Shown here piece by piece: positions 55,164 through 63,645 of a stretch of DNA of 64,000 nucleotides. The DNA is from Pelosinus fermentans DSM 17108. GTDB lineage: Bacteria > Bacillota > Negativicutes > DSM-13327. Both the position numbers and the translations under genes were made by a program. Within the stretch, counting starts at the first letter, position 1, and every line of letters starts with the position of its first letter. The notes under the pieces were generated by a model that worked only from the letters and a program-made list of their open reading frames with translations, was not told the origin of the DNA and did no database searches. The stretch lies in contig NZ_AKVN02000001.1 in the NCBI RefSeq assembly GCF_000271485.2, positions 2,050,001 to 2,114,000 of the forward strand, given 5' to 3'.

Positions 55164-55193
55164 TTGTTCGTTTCATGAGTGTGTAGATATAAT
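55164..55193 (+). promoter_or_regulatory. Sigma-A promoter before leader element 7
   Basis: TTGTTC (55164-55169), 18 bases, TATAAT (55188-55193). It lies 17 bases before the leader motif. Confidence 0.65.
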
Positions 55194-55209
55194 GGATAAA
55201 TTATATGGG

Positions 55210-55262
55210 TTGACCAGAAGAAAAGCTGGAGACGTACGTGTCTTTGGCTTTTCTTTTTTTAT
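55210..55262 (+). promoter_or_regulatory. Leader element 7 with terminator
   Basis: TTGA, CCAG-aagaaaag-CTGG, AGAC (55210-55233), a slightly divergent copy. The terminator stem (55222-55233 with the GTCTTTGGCTTT segment) uses several G-U pairs and ends in a T7 run. It precedes pair C. Confidence 0.75.
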
Positions 55263-55297
55263 TTAATTTAAAAATGGTTGCAAAAGGAGAAAAGGTG

Positions 55298-56755
55298 ATG
55301 AGTATAAATTTAAGCCAACCAGCAGTGGAACTAAGAGAATCCAGATTGAAAACAATCACTGGCTATGAAGGTGATGCTGCTGAATTACTCAGTAGAAATG
55401 ATATTCCCAATAGGGAAAGGTCCTTTACCCAGTGTGGCTCATGCAGTGCTGATCAAGTAATGAATCTGCTTACTCAGATTCAGGATGCCGCTGTTGTGGA
55501 GCATGGTCCTGCAGGTTGTGCAGGTGATATTCCTATGCGTAACGGTGTATTTCGGACAGGTAATAAGAGAATGGGCTATAACGTACATAATGTGAAATAT
55601 CTCAATACCAATCTTGATGAAAAAGATACTATTTATGGCGGCGGCGCCAAGCTGGAAAAAGCAATCAGGGAAGCTAAGCGTAGATTCAATCCCAAAGTGA
55701 TTTTTGTGACCACTACTTGTGCATCAGCCATCATTGGTGACGATGTTCCTGGTATTTGCAATGAATTGGAAGAAGAATTCGGCATCCCGGTAATTGCCAC
55801 CTTGTGTGAAGGCTTCCGCACCAATATCTGGGCGACAGGCTTTGACTCGGCCAATCATAGCATCTTACGGAAAATTGTCAAACCAGCACGCCAAAAACAG
55901 CCGGATTTAATCAATGTTATTAGTTTTGAACATAAATTTTTGTATGAAAGTGTTTTTCGGCAGCTTGGCCTTAGAACGAATCATATTGTACCACTTTCAA
56001 CTGTGGAGGAATTAGAGCGCATTTCAGAAGCAGCGGCAACAGTGCAGTACTGCGAAACATTGGGGAGTTATCTTGCTGCTGGGTTGGAAGAGCATTTTGG
56101 CGTGCTGGAAATCAAAGCCCCTGCTCCTTTCGGTATAAAGGCCTCCGATGAATTATTAAGAGAGATTGGGCGGATTTTTCATAAAGAAGAAGAGGTTGAA
56201 AAAGTAATTATTTCCGAAAAGGAAAAGATTGCTGAGGATCTTGAAAGACTACGAGGGCGGTTAACAGGAAAAACAGCCTATATTGCTGCTGGCGGTCCTC
56301 TCGCTTATAGCATTATTGCCTTGGTTAAAGATCTAGGCATGGAGGTAGTGGGAACTAGTGTCTGGCATCATGACCAAAGATATGACAATGATGATGAACG
56401 GCTCAATTTCCTTAGATTTGGCGTGGAAACTTACGGTAATTTTAAGGTTGGGGTCTGCAATAAACAAGCTTTTGAAGTTACCAATGCGATCAACAAATAT
56501 AAGCCTGATATTGCTATTACGAGACACCTTGCCACAGTTTGGGCGGCAAAATTGGGAGTTCCCTCTATTTTTGCCGGCAACGAGCCCACAGAAATGCTGT
56601 ATGATGGGCTAATCCGTTTTGGACAATCCATCGATGATGCAATTTCTAATCCTGCTTATATCAAAAATGTAGCAAAGCACAGCAAGTTACCCTATACAGA
56701 CTGGTGGCTCAAGCAAGGTACCTATTCATTTTTAAGGAGCGAACAAAATGTCTGA
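55298..56755 (+). CDS. Nitrogenase-like D subunit, pair C
   Basis: A 485-residue D-like subunit starting MSINLSQPAVELRESRLKTI. P-cluster-type cysteines are Cys49 (CGSCSADQ; Cys46 is nearby), Cys74 (GPAGCAG) and Cys141 (TTTCASAIIGDD). QYCETLGSYLAAGLEEHFG holds the cofactor-type cysteine. The His-ligand region reads FAGNEPTEMLYDG with no His. I chose ATG 55298, after AAAAGGTG; a reading frame from 55238 begins inside the leader terminator. It overlaps the K gene by eight bases. Confidence 0.88.
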   Translation: MSINLSQPAVELRESRLKTITGYEGDAAELLSRNDIPNRERSFTQCGSCSADQVMNLLTQIQDAAVVEHGPAGCAGDIPMRNGVFRTGNKRMGYNVHNVKYLNTNLDEKDTIYGGGAKLEKAIREAKRRFNPKVIFVTTTCASAIIGDDVPGICNELEEEFGIPVIATLCEGFRTNIWATGFDSANHSILRKIVKPARQKQPDLINVISFEHKFLYESVFRQLGLRTNHIVPLSTVEELERISEAAATVQYCETLGSYLAAGLEEHFGVLEIKAPAPFGIKASDELLREIGRIFHKEEEVEKVIISEKEKIAEDLERLRGRLTGKTAYIAAGGPLAYSIIALVKDLGMEVVGTSVWHHDQRYDNDDERLNFLRFGVETYGNFKVGVCNKQAFEVTNAINKYKPDIAITRHLATVWAAKLGVPSIFAGNEPTEMLYDGLIRFGQSIDDAISNPAYIKNVAKHSKLPYTDWWLKQGTYSFLRSEQNV

Positions 56756-58073
56756 AATTATACAAGGACCACGCCACGGCTGTGCATTAGGAGCCCAGCA
56801 GACGGTAGTGGCAATTGAAAGAGCCATTCCTATTTTACACGCAGGACCTGGGTGTGGTTCCAAGCTGCATAGGGGCTTATCTCTTGCAGGAGGATACCAA
56901 GGTGCTGGGTATGCTGGGGCGGATGCGATCCCATGCACGAACATGATTGAAAAAGATGTGGTTTTCGGTGGTACAGATAAATTAAGAGATGTGATTGAGG
57001 GGACGCTGAAAATCATGGATGGCGATTTCTTCGTTGTCTTGACAGGTTGTACTGCTGATATTATTGGCGATGACGTAGGCAGTATAGTCAGCGAGTTCAG
57101 AGAACAGGGCGTACCCATTGTTCATGCCGAAACAGCAGGATTCAAGGGGGATGCCTATAAAGGACATGAACTTGTGCTGGAAGCTATTATCAAACAGCAT
57201 TTAAAGCCTGCTGCACAAATTGAAAAAGGACTTGTCAATGTATTTGCAAGTGTCCCCAGGCATGATCCATTTTGGGAAGGTGATTTGAACGAAATAAAGA
57301 AATTGCTGGCAGGCATAGGACTCAAAGCAAATATTTTGTTTGGTTATAATAGTGGAGGCATTAAGGCATTGGAAGAGATTCCGGCGGCACAATTTAATTT
57401 AGTTGTTTCTCCTTATATTGGTCTTAAGATAGCAGAGCTGCTGGAAGAAAAATTTCAAACTCCTTATCTTCATTATCCGGTGTTGCCAGTTGGAGGTATA
57501 GAAACATCAAAATTTCTGAGAACCGTCGCTGAATTCGCAGGTACTTTATCGGAACAGACGGAGAAATTTGTTGTTCAGCAGGAAGAAGAATTCTATCATT
57601 ATATTGTTCGTGCAGCAGATGTGCTTACAGAATACAGACTAAATCAGCCAAAGCGCTTTTACAATATAAATGATGCCTCTTACGCCCTTGGCTTTAGTAA
57701 ATTCTTAGTGAATGAACTAGGCTATTTTCCCATTCATCAGTTTATTAACGAGGATGTTCCTGAGGAATATAAAGATGCCATTGAGGGCTACTTTAAAGAG
57801 CTTTCACCAGAGATTTCTTCCGGTATAACCTTTACCCAGGACGGTGGAGTCATTGAAGATAAGATTCGTTCAATAAAAGCATTAACTGCTCCTTTAGTGC
57901 TTGCTAGTTCATGGGAATTCGATATTGCAAAAGAGATATCCGGTTTGCATCTTAGTGTTGGTTTGCCGATTATCGACCGTTTAATTTTGCATCATACTTA
58001 TGTAGGTTATATAGGTGGTCTTAACCTTGTGGAAGATATTTATACAAGATTGCTATCAAAGAATCGTGAGTAA
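56748..58073 (+). CDS. Nitrogenase-like K subunit, pair C
   Basis: A 441-residue K-like subunit closely resembling the pair A partner. Cys12 (HGCALGAQQ), Cys36 (HAGPGCGSK) and Cys101 (LTGCTADIIGDD) form the P-cluster-type set. The start overlaps the D stop by eight bases, giving coupled translation and a 1:1 ratio. The next genes, after leader 8, are sulfonate-type transporter parts. Confidence 0.88.
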   Translation: MSEIIQGPRHGCALGAQQTVVAIERAIPILHAGPGCGSKLHRGLSLAGGYQGAGYAGADAIPCTNMIEKDVVFGGTDKLRDVIEGTLKIMDGDFFVVLTGCTADIIGDDVGSIVSEFREQGVPIVHAETAGFKGDAYKGHELVLEAIIKQHLKPAAQIEKGLVNVFASVPRHDPFWEGDLNEIKKLLAGIGLKANILFGYNSGGIKALEEIPAAQFNLVVSPYIGLKIAELLEEKFQTPYLHYPVLPVGGIETSKFLRTVAEFAGTLSEQTEKFVVQQEEEFYHYIVRAADVLTEYRLNQPKRFYNINDASYALGFSKFLVNELGYFPIHQFINEDVPEEYKDAIEGYFKELSPEISSGITFTQDGGVIEDKIRSIKALTAPLVLASSWEFDIAKEISGLHLSVGLPIIDRLILHHTYVGYIGGLNLVEDIYTRLLSKNRE

Positions 58074-58135
58074 TAAGAATAAGAAATAGCAACTTGATGA
58101 GTGTATTTTTTGGATAAATAAGCATATAATAGGTA

Positions 58136-58260
58136 TTGATTAAGAAATCTTTATCGATATTTTTGAAACAGATAATTTTGCAGTAAATACATTGCTGGCT
58201 GGATTGAAATCCAGAGGCTGTACTCTTTTTTATAAGGGGTGTAGCCTCTGGATTTTTATT
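58136..58260 (+). promoter_or_regulatory. Promoter and leader element 8 with terminator
   Basis: TTGATT (58136-58141), 16 bases, TATTTT (58158-58163). Then CTGG, CTGG-attgaaat-CCAG, AGGC (58195-58218). The terminator stem CCAGAGGCTGTAC pairs with GTAGCCTCTGG and ends in T. Its CCAG can pair upstream or downstream. The region is homologous to leader 9. Confidence 0.78.
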
Positions 58261-58343
58261 TGTTAAAAGGAAGCAATGCATTTGATGGAGAATGGCAGTG
58301 GCAAAACTCTTAGTAATTTGTTTTGTTTAGGAGGAGGTTAAAA

Positions 58344-59129
58344 GTGATTCGTAAATGTGTAAATAAGATAATGAAAATTTGTTATCGCTTACTTGCTGTA
58401 GCAATCTTTTTGCTAATATGGGAAATGGCGCCGCGGGTAGGGCTAGCGGATCCTGTTTTTTTACCTCCCTTTTCCAAAGTATTCGTGGAATTCTTTAGGA
58501 TGCTCATTAGCGGCGAATTATTAAAACATATTGGGATTAGTCTTCAGCGATCGATTTTGGGTTTCAGTTTAGGATTGATCATCTCTGTACCCTTAGGATT
58601 ACTGATTGGTTGGTTTAAAGGATTTGAACGTTTTAGCGATCCTCTGCTGCAAACCTTTAGGCAGACTTCTACATTGGCTCTTTTTCCTGTATTTATACTT
58701 CTTTTCGGCATAGGTGAAATATCAAAAATAGCTATTATATTTTGGGGAGTTCAGTGGGCTATTCTGTTAAATACAATTGCAGGTGTCAAAAATGTGGATC
58801 CGCTTCTGATAAAGTCAGCAAGGTCAATGGGAACAACGTCATTTGAAATCTTTGTAAAGGTAATTGTTCCAGCATCGATCCCATCCATCTTTATGGGGAT
58901 AAGGCTTAGTGCTACGACATCCATTTTAATTCTCGTAGCAGCCGAAATGATGGGGGCAAATTCAGGACTCGGTTTTTTAATATATGATGCTGAGGTCAAG
59001 TATCAAATTCCTAAAATGTACGCAGCAATCATAAGTATGTCTATGCTTGGACTCATTTTGAATTATTCTCTAGTGGCAATTGAAAAAAGAGTGACCAGGT
59101 GGAAAGAAGAGCCATATAGAGCAGCATAA
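58344..59129 (+). CDS. ABC transporter permease, sulfonate/taurine type (SsuC-like)
   Basis: A 261-residue permease with about six helices. LQTFRQTSTLALFPVFILLFG is the SsuC/TauC core, and SARSMGTTSFEIFVKVIVPASIPS is the ATPase-coupling loop. I chose GTG 58344, six bases after AGGAGGAGG; the ATG frame at 58323 starts inside that site. The partner binding protein follows 25 bases later. No ATPase of this type is encoded next to it. Confidence 0.88.
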   Translation: MIRKCVNKIMKICYRLLAVAIFLLIWEMAPRVGLADPVFLPPFSKVFVEFFRMLISGELLKHIGISLQRSILGFSLGLIISVPLGLLIGWFKGFERFSDPLLQTFRQTSTLALFPVFILLFGIGEISKIAIIFWGVQWAILLNTIAGVKNVDPLLIKSARSMGTTSFEIFVKVIVPASIPSIFMGIRLSATTSILILVAAEMMGANSGLGFLIYDAEVKYQIPKMYAAIISMSMLGLILNYSLVAIEKRVTRWKEEPYRAA

Positions 59130-59154
59130 ATCATTTTGTGGAGGAGAGAAAAAT

Positions 59155-60198
59155 TTGGATAATAAGAAGAAATCAATCATTGTATTCATGCTTATATTTA
59201 TTGTAGCTTTAATGACTGGATGCGCCCAAAAAGCTAATGGAGGTAAGGTTGATAGTGACGGTTATCAATTTAAAGATGGTAAGCTGATGAATGAATATCA
59301 TCTTAAAGTGATAAAAGGGGGAGCCTTTGATTATGCGATGGCAGATTTGAACGGTTTTTTCAAAGATGTGGGAATCGTGACTGATTACCTAGGACCCCTT
59401 AAGGGAGGTACTTTGGCTCAGGCTGTGGTAAAAGGAGACGTAGATGTTATGCATTCTGGTCATGTCATTAATATTGCAATGGCAAGACAGGCTGGCATGA
59501 AAATTAAAATTGTAATGGAAGGAATGGTTGATAATCCGGACAAGGATAAAGGACACATGTACTGGATGGTGCAAGATAACGGGAAAATTAATTCAGCACA
59601 AGATGTTATTGGCAAAAAAATAGCTGTTTCAAATAGAGGCGGCTGCGGAGATTTGCTTACTTATGAATATTTGCGACAGAATGGAATACGCCAGGACCAA
59701 GTAGAGTTGGTAAATATGCCCGATACTCAGCAAGAACAAGCTTTAAGGCAAGGATTGATTGATGTTGCGGTTCTTCATTCCACATTTTCTTTAGCAGCTC
59801 AACAGCGTCCAGGAGTTAAAGTATTGGTTTCAAGTTATCAAATTGGTGAAGCGGCTGGTGATGGTGAAGCTGGAGGATTGGCTGTAAGGGCGTTTAGTGA
59901 AGACTTTATAGCAAAACATCCTGACGTAGTCAAAGCGTACATCGCTGGAAACTATCGAGGGCAGCAATGGGGGAATAAGAATTTTGAAGAGGCTAAAAGT
60001 CTTTGGGCAAAGTATAATGACGCACCTGTATCAGGCGGTAATTGGCATTCAAAGGATCAATGGGTAGATGAGAAAAAAATTCAATTTTGGGTAGATATGA
60101 TGGAACGAAATGGTTTTGCTAAACCGGGAGAAATAAATGTGAAGGATCTTTATACAAATGACCTTAATCCGTTTTTTATCGGTGAATTAAAAGAGTGA
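59155..60198 (+). CDS. ABC transporter binding lipoprotein, SsuA/NMT1-like
   Basis: A 347-residue binding protein with a lipobox (ALMTGCAQK, cysteine about residue 23). The domain is of the SsuA/TauA/ThiY class (GGTLAQAVVKGDVDVMHSGH, DVIGKKIAVSNRGGCGDLLTYEYLRQNGI). It starts at TTG with GGAGGAG upstream. It should capture an organosulfur compound such as a sulfonate or sulfone, but thiamine-precursor-like ligands cannot be excluded. It pairs with the permease at 58344. Confidence 0.87.
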   Translation: MDNKKKSIIVFMLIFIVALMTGCAQKANGGKVDSDGYQFKDGKLMNEYHLKVIKGGAFDYAMADLNGFFKDVGIVTDYLGPLKGGTLAQAVVKGDVDVMHSGHVINIAMARQAGMKIKIVMEGMVDNPDKDKGHMYWMVQDNGKINSAQDVIGKKIAVSNRGGCGDLLTYEYLRQNGIRQDQVELVNMPDTQQEQALRQGLIDVAVLHSTFSLAAQQRPGVKVLVSSYQIGEAAGDGEAGGLAVRAFSEDFIAKHPDVVKAYIAGNYRGQQWGNKNFEEAKSLWAKYNDAPVSGGNWHSKDQWVDEKKIQFWVDMMERNGFAKPGEINVKDLYTNDLNPFFIGELKE

Positions 60199-60274
60199 TT
60201 TGCATGGATCTAATATAGTTTTGAGGGGTTCCTATCCTTTATGGTATTTTCAGAAAATAAACATAGTATGGGTA

Positions 60275-60400
60275 TTGACAAGAAATCTTCGTGGATATAC
60301 TATGATAATAGACAATCTAGCGTAATTACATTGCTGACTGGTTTGAGAATCAGAGGCTGTGTCCCATTTATTTTGGGGTGCAGCTTTTTTTATTTTCAAT
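60275..60400 (+). promoter_or_regulatory. Promoter and leader element 9 with terminator
   Basis: TTGACA (60275-60280), 15 bases, TATACT (60296-60301). Then CTGA, CTGG-tttgagaa-TCAG, AGGC (60334-60357), and a terminator with CTGTGTCCC and GGGGTGCAG and a T7 run. It aligns over about 150 bases with the leader 8 region. It precedes the MetQ-like gene. Confidence 0.8.
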
Positions 60401-60498
60401 TGTCAAAAGCGGTCAATGTATATGATTGGGAGGCGGTTTAATATAAAGAAAATATTATAATTATGAGTAGCTTAATTATTTTTGAAAGGGTGATTTGT

Positions 60499-61344
60499 GT
60501 GTTGAAAAAAGGTATTATCTTTAAAATGGTAGTCGGAATTCTCGGCGTTGTAACAGCTGCCAGTGTATTGGTGGGATGCTCGTCAAGTAAAAAAGAGAGT
60601 ACCCCAGCTGTCACTGCAAAAACAGAAGTAACAGTCAAAGTAGGGGCAGCATTAGTACCACATGCTGAAATATTGAATTTTATTAAGCCAAAATTAAAAC
60701 AAGAGGGTATTAATCTTGAAGTAGTTGTGCTGGATGATGAAGCCCAATTAAATCCTGCACTGCAAACAAAGCAGATCGATGCCAACTATTTTCAGCATGT
60801 TCCTTATTACGAGTCAGTAGCAAAAGAAAAGGGCTATAGTTTTGTTGTAGCTGCGAAAGTACATGTAGAGCCCATTGGTTTTTATTCACAAAAAATCAAA
60901 AGCAAAGATGAGTTAAAAGAAGGTGCTACCATCGCCATTCCTAATAATCCATCGAATGAATATAGAGCATTAGCACTTTTACAAGCAAATGGATTGATTA
61001 AATTAAAAGATGGTATTGCGAATTTCTCGGCTACTCCTAGAGATATTGTAGAAAATACGAAAAAAATAAAATTTGTAGAGGTAGAAGCTGCCCAGCTTAC
61101 CAGATCCTTACCGGATGTTGATGGTGCTATCATCAATACTAATTTTATCCTCGAAGCGAAAATCGATCCTAAGAGCGCGATTTTTAGAGAGGATGCAAAT
61201 TCTCCTTATGCAAATGACTTGTATGTAAGACAAGGTGAAGAAAGTCGACCAGAAATTAAAAAACTGGCAGAGGTTTTAACGTCTCCTGATGTTAAAAAAT
61301 TCATCCAAGATAAATACGGAGTTGCTGTGGTTCCTGCCTTTTAA
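60499..61344 (+). CDS. metQ: MetQ/NlpA-type binding lipoprotein
   Basis: A 281-residue NlpA-family lipoprotein with a lipobox (ASVLVGCSSS). The domain has VKVGAALVPHAEILNFIKP, DANYFQHVPYYE and IPNNPSNEYRALALL, typical of methionine-binding proteins. I chose GTG 60499, after AAAGGGTG; a longer frame from 60463 lies across that site. It is separated from the MetN/MetI genes by about 9 kb but carries the same leader type, so the three are probably co-regulated and co-functional. Confidence 0.9.
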   Translation: MLKKGIIFKMVVGILGVVTAASVLVGCSSSKKESTPAVTAKTEVTVKVGAALVPHAEILNFIKPKLKQEGINLEVVVLDDEAQLNPALQTKQIDANYFQHVPYYESVAKEKGYSFVVAAKVHVEPIGFYSQKIKSKDELKEGATIAIPNNPSNEYRALALLQANGLIKLKDGIANFSATPRDIVENTKKIKFVEVEAAQLTRSLPDVDGAIINTNFILEAKIDPKSAIFREDANSPYANDLYVRQGEESRPEIKKLAEVLTSPDVKKFIQDKYGVAVVPAF

Positions 61345-61381
61345 ATACGTGATGGAAATTAACGATTGGATTAACGAATAT

Positions 61382-61435
61382 TTGATTCGGGAGGGAACTG
61401 AAGGCTGAGCAGTCAAATCTGCTCAGCCTTCAGTT
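61382..61435 (+). promoter_or_regulatory. Leader element 10 with terminator (divergent copy)
   Basis: TTGA, TTCG-...-CTGA (imperfect), AGGC (61382-61405). The 17-bp terminator stem (61396-61412 with 61419-61435) has only TTTG after it. It directly follows metQ and may act mainly as its terminator. Confidence 0.6.
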
Positions 61436-61507
61436 TGAAATAGTATTATCATAAGTAGTCTTTGAATGATTAGCAGATCGTTATAACATTAGGGAGAAAT
61501 GGCATAA

Positions 61508-61582
61508 ATGGATGAGATAAAATCATTAAGTGAATCATTATATCCATTTTTACATGCCAACAAGAAAGGAGAGACAAGGTGA
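61508..61582 (+). CDS. Possible 24-aa ORF coupled to the next gene
   Basis: ATG 61508, with AGGGAG upstream, opens MDEIKSLSESLYPFLHANKK and closes at TGA 61580-61582, overlapping the next ATG (TGATG). The coupling suggests real translation. It may be a leader peptide or just set initiation of the next gene. There is no known motif. Confidence 0.4.
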   Translation: MDEIKSLSESLYPFLHANKKGETR

Positions 61583-61926
61583 TGGTGCAGGAGTTATCGC
61601 ATGTTGTTTGCAAAAATTGTGCAGCTCGTCTTGCTAAATGGTGTTATAAACGGTACTGGTGGTTTCGGTTGGTTCGAGAGCCATTGTTATTAGGAATGCG
61701 TATCTTGGCCTGGTGGCACGGAATTGATGCCCGAACTCATAAAGTGCGCAACAATGAATGTCATGGGTGTATCCGCTTTATGAAAGCAGAGCTGACAGCC
61801 AAGTCATCTATCTTTTGCTTTTTTGATAAAATTATTGGTAAGAAAGTCAGTAAATTACGAGACTCTATGCTTACCCAAGATCAATTGGATGAAGCAAAAC
61901 GTTATGCTCGTGAAGTAAGTAACTGA
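61582..61926 (+). CDS. Cysteine-rich hypothetical protein, 114 aa
   Basis: It begins MVQELSHVVCKNCAARLAKWCYKRYWWFRLV and has a second pair CHGC. The CxxC-x8-C and CxxC spacing suggests a metal or FeS site. The middle is aromatic and basic (RYWWFRLVREP, LAWWHG). The end is helical and charged. AAGGAGAG precedes the ATG. It lies between MetQ and pair D. I do not recognise it; a redox or cluster-carrier role would be a guess. Confidence 0.65.
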   Translation: MVQELSHVVCKNCAARLAKWCYKRYWWFRLVREPLLLGMRILAWWHGIDARTHKVRNNECHGCIRFMKAELTAKSSIFCFFDKIIGKKVSKLRDSMLTQDQLDEAKRYAREVSN

Positions 61927-62040
61927 GAGTGGATAATTTCATAATAAAGAATAAGGAGGGCAAGAGTATTTGTAAGGCGGGATAAACAGGCATGAGCAAA
62001 GGTACTATACGGGATTGAATAAAAATAGAGTTGTGAGCAA

Positions 62041-62105
62041 CTGACTAGTTACCTACTAGAGGTTGCGTTCCATAGAGTTGGAATGCAGCCGTTTTAATTT
62101 CTATT
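62041..62105 (+). promoter_or_regulatory. Leader element 11 with terminator
   Basis: CTGA, CTAG-ttaccta-CTAG, AGGT (62041-62063), then stem GGTTGCGTTCC with GGAATGCAGCC and a T-rich tail. It precedes pair D. The promoter is not clear; TGAATA lies about 20 bases upstream. Confidence 0.75.
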
Positions 62106-62178
62106 ATTTTCAGGGAGTTGTCATTGGCTAAATGGTATAAGAAATTCATAGGATTGAGTAAATTAGGGAGGAATTTTA

Positions 62179-63645
62179 ATGCCGATTAATTTAAACGTAA
62201 CTTCAGCAGGCACCCGGGAAAACAGGTTAGGATCGATTACGGGATATGCAGGGGATCTTCATGATTTAGTTAACCAGAGCAGATGCGGGACGCTAAAAGA
62301 AAGGGAAAGGTGCTTTAGTCAGTCAAGTTCTTGTGATGCGGGATGCGCCTTGAGCCAGCTTGCCTACATTCGGGATGTTGCCATCATCAATCATGCGCCC
62401 TCAGGCTGCACTGCAATGGCATCAGCAACGATTGTGGCTCATACACAGCTTGCAGCGAAGAGAGGACTTGCCTATGATACTATTTTTCTAGGAACAGATA
62501 TGGATGAGAATGATACGATTTTTGGTGCAACCATCGGTCTTCGGGAAATCATCTTGGAGACATATAACAGATATAAACCCAATGCCATTTTCGTCGGAAC
62601 CTCTTGCGTATCTGGGATTATCGGTGAAGATGTGGATAGCGTAATAAATGAACTTGCATCAGAGATTCCGATTCCTTTAGCAGCAGTCCATTGTGAAGGA
62701 TTTAAATCGAGAGTATGGGCATCCGGTTTTGATGCAGCAGATCATGCTGTACTTACAAGTCTGGTAAAACCACCCCAGAGAAAGACAAATCTCATTAACT
62801 TTAAGAATTTTAATGAAAATGCTAGAGGAGAAATCACTGAACTATTTGCTAATTTCGGTGTAGAGCCTTTTTTCTTGTATTCAAATTCAACGGTTGAGGA
62901 ACTGTCACATATATCCGAAGCCCTTGCTACAGTATCCATATGCGGTACATTAGGTACGTATTTAGGGAATGCCCTGGAAGAAAAATATGGGGTTCCTTAT
63001 ATAAAAACAATCAATCCTTTAGGCATTGCCGGTTTTGAAATTTGGCTAAGAGAAATAGGTCGTGTGATTCATCAAGAAACAGAAGTGGAAGCTTATATTG
63101 AACGGGAGAGGGCAAAATATCTGCCTAAAATTGAAGAAATAAAAAAAGAACTCAAAGGACTGCGTGCCGTTTTAGGCATGGGGGCCAGCTATGCTTTTCA
63201 AATATCGCGTGTTTTACAGGAGCTTGGGATAAAAGTAGTATGGGTGGCTTCATGGCATTATGATACGAAATATGATAACAATGAAATTCCGCCTCATGTA
63301 GAGTATTTGGAAAAAGAAAGTCCCTATAATTTTAAAGTAAGTGTTTCCGATCAACAGAATTTTGAAATTCTTAATATATTAAATACCTATCAGCCCGATA
63401 TTTATCTAGCTAGGCACCCTGGTACGACGGTGTGGGCGATTAAACAAGGGATTGCAGCCTTCTTTTTAGCAGATGAGTATAAGACATTTGGGTATCGTGG
63501 TACGTTGGATTTTGCTCAGACGATACTCGATACGATTCGCAACCGAAGCTTTGAAAAAAATTTAGCAGCTAGGATTACCCTTCCTTACACTGATTGGTGG
63601 TATCAGCAGAATCATGCAGCTTTTTTAAAGGAGGATTCAAAATAA
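62179..63645 (+). CDS. Nitrogenase-like D subunit, pair D
   Basis: A 488-residue D-like subunit very like pair A (MPINLNVTSAGTRENRLGSITGY). P-cluster-type cysteines are Cys52 (SSCDAGC), Cys77 (HAPSGC) and Cys143 (TSCVSGIIGED). SICGTLGTYLGNALEEKYG holds the cofactor-type cysteine. The His-ligand region reads FLADEYKTFGYRG, with no His. Its stop abuts the K gene start. Confidence 0.88.
   Translation: MPINLNVTSAGTRENRLGSITGYAGDLHDLVNQSRCGTLKERERCFSQSSSCDAGCALSQLAYIRDVAIINHAPSGCTAMASATIVAHTQLAAKRGLAYDTIFLGTDMDENDTIFGATIGLREIILETYNRYKPNAIFVGTSCVSGIIGEDVDSVINELASEIPIPLAAVHCEGFKSRVWASGFDAADHAVLTSLVKPPQRKTNLINFKNFNENARGEITELFANFGVEPFFLYSNSTVEELSHISEALATVSICGTLGTYLGNALEEKYGVPYIKTINPLGIAGFEIWLREIGRVIHQETEVEAYIERERAKYLPKIEEIKKELKGLRAVLGMGASYAFQISRVLQELGIKVVWVASWHYDTKYDNNEIPPHVEYLEKESPYNFKVSVSDQQNFEILNILNTYQPDIYLARHPGTTVWAIKQGIAAFFLADEYKTFGYRGTLDFAQTILDTIRNRSFEKNLAARITLPYTDWWYQQNHAAFLKEDSK

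Noticed and set aside
60241-60441. A 66-codon reading frame over leader element 9
   Set aside because: It covers the promoter, the leader hairpin and the terminator, has no ribosome site and no protein-like pattern.
39151-62105. Calling the repeated leaders a CRISPR array, T-box or S-box SAM riboswitch
   Set aside because: The copies are spread before different operons, not tandem with spacers. The T-box (AGGGTGGNACCGCG) and S-box core sequences are absent, and the element is far too short.
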